In this document: in pieces, positions 59,484-64,000 of the stretch
How positions within the stretch are numbered: position 1 is the stretch's first letter
Layout of the letters: each line of letters opens with the position of its first letter
Assembly (NCBI GenBank): GCA_963853835.1
Contig: OY970832.1
Coordinates: 38,472,063-38,536,062 of the forward strand
DNA from: Calendula officinalis
Taxonomy: Eukaryota > Streptophyta > Magnoliopsida > Asterales > Asteraceae
Direction of reading: 5' to 3'
Length of the DNA stretch: 64,000 nucleotides
Position numbers and translations under genes: made by a program
Notes under the pieces: generated by a model
The model's database searches: none
The model's input: the letters and a program-made list of their open reading frames with translations, nothing else
Told to the model about the DNA's origin: nothing

Positions 59484-59765
59484 AAGTTTGTCATAGCATG
59501 TAAAACCGTTGAGTAAATCGGAAGTTCTGAACCGGAGGTCACGATTGGTGGATTCGGTGGATTGAGAAAGTGCTAGAGAGTAGCAAGCGAAGAAAGAAAG
59601 ATATGATGGGTTTGACATCCATATAATTAAAGGGTGAGGCGTTGACACGGTGGGACGTGTAGTATGAAACTTTTGGAAAGAGATTGCGGTACAATATGTT
59701 GTGAAAGGAACTCACGAGTGAGTTGATAGGGGAAGTCTTCCCGGAAGGAAATCTAGAGGGGGGTT
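59484..59765 (+). pseudogene. Ty3/Gypsy gag (retrotrans_gag) relic
   Basis: Translated pieces in shifting frames follow the order of a Gypsy capsid domain: KFVIACKT (59484; compare the F..C.P motif), EPEVTI, then in another frame RWIEKVLESSK (59555; compare the conserved RWIEK), LKGEALTRWDV (59628; compare the conserved AL.WW), and KELTSELIGEVFP (59704; compare the EEL...F.P block). At least one frameshift and a stop (TAG after the WDV motif) disrupt it. The capsid domain would package element RNA. Several motifs in the right order and spacing make chance unlikely, but identity at each is modest. Confidence 0.58.
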
Positions 59766-60714
59766 CATGATGCAGCCTCGGAGATCTTAGGTGAAGATTG
59801 ATGTTATGTGATTATGGCTTAATTGTTTGGTTGTTGCACGAATTGGTGCTTTTAGAAATTGGAAACGAGTTGTACGACATGGGGATTTATTTTTGGGAAT
59901 AGTCTTCCCGGTTAGTGATGTGTGTGGAAGCGTGTATTGGAAAGGACTATAGACAAATGTGTCGCATATAGTAAGGATATAAGGGTTGATACTAATATGT
60001 AAAAAGGATGAGACACGAGATATGGTGAGTATTTCTAAAAGAAATGTAGTAGTACAATGAAGTACTAAGTCTTGATAAGAATTATTACTATGGATGAAAT
60101 TTTCCTTTTTGGAATAGGATCCTTGGAAATGGAATTTGGATATTCGGCGGGAATCCGAATAAACAATGTAATGATTGTTTCACGTGAATGGTAAACAAAA
60201 GAATGACTAAGGTATAGTCATGTCTTAGAACTTATAAATGGGAAATATGTGGAAAAGAATAAGTGTCGGGAATGACGACTTTTGATTGTCGAAAGTGGTT
60301 GGGTAAAAAGGTGGCATATAGCCATGACAAACTTGGTGACAGTAATGATGAATCCAATATTAAGGGTAAGAAAATAATTGTTGGTTACATGTTATAGTAA
60401 TGGTATGGCGGTATGTGGCATAGAGTAGCGTGAGACTACGGTTGGGAAAGGATTAATTCTAAGTCTCACGATGTATAAAGGTGGGAACATCGAGTGTTGA
60501 GCTTTTGGATGCCAAGTCATGGGTCACGAGTGAGACCGGAGTCGGCTGGTTGACTCAAAGATGACCGGGTTGGCCGGTGAAATATGGTTAACGAAATAGA
60601 TTGGTGGTTACCCAGTGGTGACAAAAGATTTGGAAATTTGGTAATAAGGAAATGAATCGGTTAAGGGTGGTCAATGTGTAATTGAACGGTAAATAGTAAT
60701 CGGAAATTTTAATA

Positions 60715-61665
60715 GTTTACCCGCGTGGTACAATGCACGTGTATTATGCGATGGCCGTTGAAAGCATATGATAATGAAAAAGGTAATGTTATATGAAACG
60801 CGTTAAGTAGTATGCCCAATGGGGAATAGGTTAAAGATGGAAGAAAATGATAAGGTGTTGTTATGGGGAGTGTGCTAATTGCATGGTGAATAAATGACCG
60901 ACTGAATGAGTGAGAAAGTGGTAAAGTTATGGGATGTGAAAAGATGTATACTAGAATGGTATGTGACGTAGGAGGGTTTAGAATGGAATCCCGTTTGATC
61001 GGAGGCTTTCCGATTAATGAGAATTGGTTGAATCTTAATGGATTGGAGGCTTTCCAGTCATCTTGATGTGATAGTTGAATTATGGATTGTTATGTCCGTA
61101 TGATAATGTTTATGTATTAATGAGATGAATGTAGGACCATGTGGTTAATTTGTATTGTTATAATTTTACGTGTTAAATAAGAAGTTGGTTTGCTAGTGCG
61201 GGTTGCATTAGGACATGTATGGATAGGAGATGCCTATGGTTCATAGAATATGAGGAAAGAGAACTTCTAGAGACCAATTTATTATTTGGTAACCAAGATA
61301 TGGTAAAATTTCGTGAAATTGTGGAATGTGTTGCGGTAGAGGATCTAATACCGATGTTTGAGAATAAAAAGTTATGAAATTGATCGGTGGGGTACAAAGA
61401 TGGTTGAAGGAATACTAAGTGATAGTAAGAGTGACCAAATGAAGGTCAGGAAACGGTAAATGTGAGTGTGACCTTTAAGTAAAGGTGCGACTCTCGGATT
61501 AATTGGGAAGGACCTTAAGTAAAAAGGAAACGGGAACAATTATTAAGGAAATAATGATGAGTAAAACCGGAAGTGATAAATTGCGGGTAGTACCTTGCGA
61601 GTAGAGAATTTGTTAGTTGGGAGAAGTATGGTTGACTTTATGCAAAAGTCAAGATTTATCAATTT
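60715..61665 (+). repeat. Diverged direct duplication, copy 1
   Basis: Aligns by eye with 61791-62565. Paired anchors are GTGGTACAATG (60723) with GTGGTATAATG (61799), GGAGGCTTTCCGAT (61001 with 61931), GGTTCATAGAA (61239) with GGTTCATGAAA (62166), GGGAACAATT (61532 with 62430) and GTTGACTTTA (61631) with GTTGACCTTA (62531). Offsets fall from about 1076 to 900 bp, so indels separate the copies. Similarity looks like roughly two thirds, so the duplication is old. Confidence 0.62.
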
Positions 61666-61790
61666 GTGATTGGTTGACTCATGATGACCGGGTGGAAGAA
61701 AAGTTAGAAGTTTTAGTAATGATAGAATGGATCGAATAAGGTCGGTTGATAAATGAGTAGATTGGTGGGAAGCACTAGAAATGATTATGT

Positions 61791-62565
61791 GTATATCGTG
61801 TGGTATAATGTATAAGTAGGAAAAATTGAAAGTAAATTGTGAAAGAAAATGATAGCATGATGCTAAATGTAATGATGCATACATGAATTGTATGCAAGAT
61901 GGAATGGTTTTGGATGAGTCACTTTGGATTGGAGGCTTTCCGATCATTGTGACAGTTTGGGCCCTGATGGATTGGAGGCTTTCCGATCATCTCGGTGGCG
62001 TAGTTAAAGTATGATTTGATGTATCAGGAATGTGAAGTTATATCTGTTGTATGTAGAACTTTATGGTTAAGTTATTGCTATAATTATGTGGCAAATGAGA
62101 ATTTGTATTGAAAACACGGGTCCTGTTTAAGTAGAGGTATGAGTAGGGGATACCTACAAGTTAATGGTTCATGAAAAAGGAATGCTTTAGGAAGCAAAGT
62201 GGTTAGTAGCCAATGAATGGTGAAAGATGTATATCGGGTGGTTAGGCCACAATTGGATACGATTGAGACTCTAGAGCCGGTAATCGGGAAATTCAAGTAT
62301 GGTATAAAGATGTTTGAAGGAAATTGTAAAAGGTATAAGTAATTGGATGAAAGTTAAAAAGTAATAGAGATTTGGTATTAATTTAAATGGAAGTTGTTAA
62401 TCGATTGTGGAAATCGAAATCGAGGAAAAAGGGAACAATTGAGAAAGGAAATCTAAATAGGAAATCGGGAATGAAAAGCTTGGGAAGCGATGCCTTAGTT
62501 ATAAAGAATATGTGGAATTTAGCAAGGTAAGTTGACCTTATTCATAAAGTCAAGGTTAGTCAACT
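61791..62565 (+). repeat. Diverged direct duplication, copy 2
   Basis: Second copy, in the same orientation. Like copy 1 it contains two closely spaced GATTGGAGGCTTTCCGAT boxes (61927 and 61970; copy 1 has 60997 and 61041), each able to form a short hairpin, with a 6-bp ATCGGA/TCCGAT stem in the exact version. No open frame is conserved between the copies. Confidence 0.6.
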
Positions 62566-63175
62566 AGTAGATTGTTGACTTTAGTCAAAATGGGGTTTTG
62601 ACTTTTGTTTAAATTGGTTAGTCAAGGATAAGGGCATAATGTATCATCTTCATGCGTAAGATAGTGGGTAATGGATTAATGGAAATAATTGTAGTCAAAG
62701 GGTGCGACTTTGACCATTGGGTATTCCGAATGGAACCTAGAAATCGAGTATGATTGTTGTTGGACCATGAGTGTAAGATTGATGGTTAAGGAATTGATGA
62801 TTAATGGAACCACTAATGGGTAAGGAAAGTTTCCAAGATATTGTTGACTTTGTGCTTAAGTCAAAGATGGGACAACGTTGACAACTTGGTCAAAGCGAGG
62901 GGTTGACTATCACTTTGATCAAATGGTTATTAGTAATGATTGGGTCATATCAGTCCAATGGGAGTAAGGAGTTTGGTTAAATGATGAGAAAGGTTAAGGT
63001 CAAATTGTGAAATTTTGACCCGTCCGGGTATTAGGAACTCAAGATTGGATCTTTGGCCCGTTTGGGTATAACGGGTCGAGTGGGTGATTAAATGCATAAG
63101 TATTATCGAATCATAATTTGGGAGTGGAATGAGGATTGCAAATCCTTGAGTTGATTCCGAGGACGGAATCCTTTT

Positions 63176-63189
63176 AAGGGGTGGATAGT
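63176..63189 (+). other. Polypurine-tract-like sequence before the LTR
   Basis: AAGGGGTGGATAGT precedes the LTR start TGTAACG. It is purine-rich apart from three T. A polypurine tract primes plus-strand DNA synthesis just upstream of the 3' LTR, so this supports reading 63190 as a 3' LTR start, but the match is short. Confidence 0.4.
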
Positions 63190-64000
63190 TGTAACGACCC
63201 GAAATTTGAATAAAATAAATTATGGGAAAAATATGATAAATAAGGATAAATCGTTTAAAACATGTAGGGATTGGTTTCGTGTCATTTGGACATCGTACGA
63301 GGAAGTTGTGGGCGAAACCAGGTCGTGATAAAGTTGAAAAAGTGCAGCCTCGGACACCTGAGGAGTTCGCGACGCGAACTCCGGTTGGCGATTCGCGAAG
63401 TCGAGGCAGGGAAAATGGTAGTCAGACGTGAAGAGTTCCCGAACAGTTAGCGATCGCGAAGGGCTCACGACACGGAAAGTTCGCGACGCGAACTTGTGTT
63501 CGCGAACGCGAACTATGGACGAGCTGGTTAAAATCGGGAAAAAGTTAGGGTTTGCTCATTTTTCACCCAAGTTGTGGTGCAGCCGATTTTAGAGAGAGAA
63601 GGGGCGATTTTGGTGATTCCTAGCTCAAATCTTCTTCAATCTTGTGGATCTTAACATCAAAGGTAAGGATTCTTGATCCTTGATAGTTGGTAGTTAGTTT
63701 GTGAACTTTGTATGGGTAGAAATGGTGGTTTGGGGAACCATCCATGTCATCTCTGGGGAAGGTGACTAATCATGGGTGTAGAACACTCATTGTAAGCTTG
63801 TAATCGATGTGTACAAGTTGGATCTGGTTTATTGATGGAAATCTTGAACTAGGGTTTGAGATTTCACCAAGTTGGATGAACTTGGTGGTTAGGAATGTGA
63901 ATATGGATTGATTAGTGATTAGTTATGGATAATAACTAGTTATTGTAATGATATTGATGGTAGGTCAAGAAGACCTAAAGTTTGGTGACATTTCACGAGT
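63190..64000 (+). mobile_element. LTR, 5' portion, running off the window edge
   Basis: Begins TGTAACGACCCGAAATTTG, a typical plant Gypsy LTR start that resembles the TGTGACAACTCGATATTTC start of the solo LTR on the other strand. At 63350-63520 it is rich in CpG and TCGCGA-type strings. From about 63548 a leader-like stretch (TTAGGGTTTGCTCATTTTTC, then AGAGAGAGAAGG) suggests a transcript start, and AAAGGTAAGG near 63660 could be a splice donor. No terminal CA or target duplication is visible because the LTR is not complete here, so whether it is a 3', 5' or solo LTR is not settled. Confidence 0.7.
63365..63513 (+). repeat. Palindromic GTTCGCG/CGCGAAC cluster in the LTR
   Basis: GTTCGCGACGCGAAC, a perfect 7-bp inverted repeat around a central A, occurs at 63365 and 63479. 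GTTCGCGAACGCGAAC follows at 63498, and ATTCGCGAA and GATCGCGAA forms lie between (about 63391 and 63452). CpG density is far above that of the surrounding A/T-rich element. Function unknown; possible protein-binding sites, or a hypermethylated CpG patch. Confidence 0.65.

Larger units (their letters stand above)
59159..63189 (+). mobile_element. Degenerate Ty3/Gypsy-type internal region, apparently lacking pol
   Basis: Single-copy-looking, A/G-rich DNA between the satellite edge and an LTR start. A gag relic lies at 59484-59765. After it I find no protease, RT, RNase H or integrase motif on either strand; the short minus-strand frames (near 59454, 61173, 61543, 62084) resemble nothing known. 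A diverged duplication occupies 60715-62565. From 62566 to 63189 there are several GTTGACTTT/GTCAAA motifs and no gene. The 3' end has a purine-rich tract and the LTR start, consistent with the 3' half of a non-autonomous or decayed element whose 5' part is absent: the satellite abuts at 59158. Confidence 0.5.

Noticed and set aside
59454..63468. Minus-strand frames of 64-134 codons in the right-hand element
   Set aside because: No recognisable domain; the gag motifs and LTR orientation place the element on the plus strand, and the minus frames look like chance openings.

Overview
The window is non-genic, repeat-dominated plant nuclear DNA. The evidence is a plant L1-type LINE (DUF4283 plus zinc-knuckle ORF1; endonuclease, reverse transcriptase and zf-RVT in ORF2), LTR retrotransposon ends of plant type, and two very large satellite arrays. 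The LTR starts (TGTAACGACCCG and TGTGACAACTCG) remind me of Asteraceae elements, but that is a weak guess. I see no host protein-coding gene, no RNA gene and no CRISPR array.

Layout. (1) 1-24285: a continuous array of a 7-bp unit, consensus GGCTCAA, running off the left edge. Because 7 is not a multiple of 3 and the unit has no stop, all three forward frames stay open and spell one cyclic heptapeptide, so the long forward reading frames here are an artefact. The array has its own long-period organisation: about 2.17-2.21 kb at 7.4-11.7 kb, about 2.2-2.5 kb at 14-20 kb, and about 0.70 kb at 20.5-22.6 kb. (2) 24286-46420: a second satellite of 136-bp monomers (140 bp in one subtype), abutting the first with no spacer. 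It contains an 11-monomer higher-order repeat of exactly 1505 bp (about 26.0-35.6 kb) and a 15-monomer one of 2092 bp with a 1623-bp deletion version (40.1-45.9 kb). (3) 46421-54717: a nearly full-length LINE on the minus strand, inserted in the satellite, with a poly(A) tail and a 13-bp target-site duplication. Its endonuclease domain is split by a 2595-bp solo LTR (50003-52597, minus strand) with a perfect 5-bp duplication. (4) 54718-59158: the same satellite continues as diverged monomers without an obvious higher-order period, and carries a 12-bp LINE-tail insertion with an 18-bp duplication. (5) 59159-63189: a degenerate, apparently pol-less Ty3/Gypsy-type internal region on the plus strand, with a gag relic and a diverged ~0.9-kb duplication. 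(6) 63190-64000: the start of an LTR running off the right edge.

Relative ages follow from nesting: satellite first, LINE second, LTR element into the LINE third, LTR-LTR recombination to a solo LTR last. ORF2 carries one 1-nt frameshift, one premature stop and the LTR insertion, but its catalytic motifs are visible, so it was probably competent when it landed. The main points of interest are satellite evolution: two unrelated-looking tandem families fused at one base junction and sharing a GGYTCAAGG core, crisp higher-order repeats with a truncated copy, and an extremely short LINE insertion that records target-primed reverse transcription.
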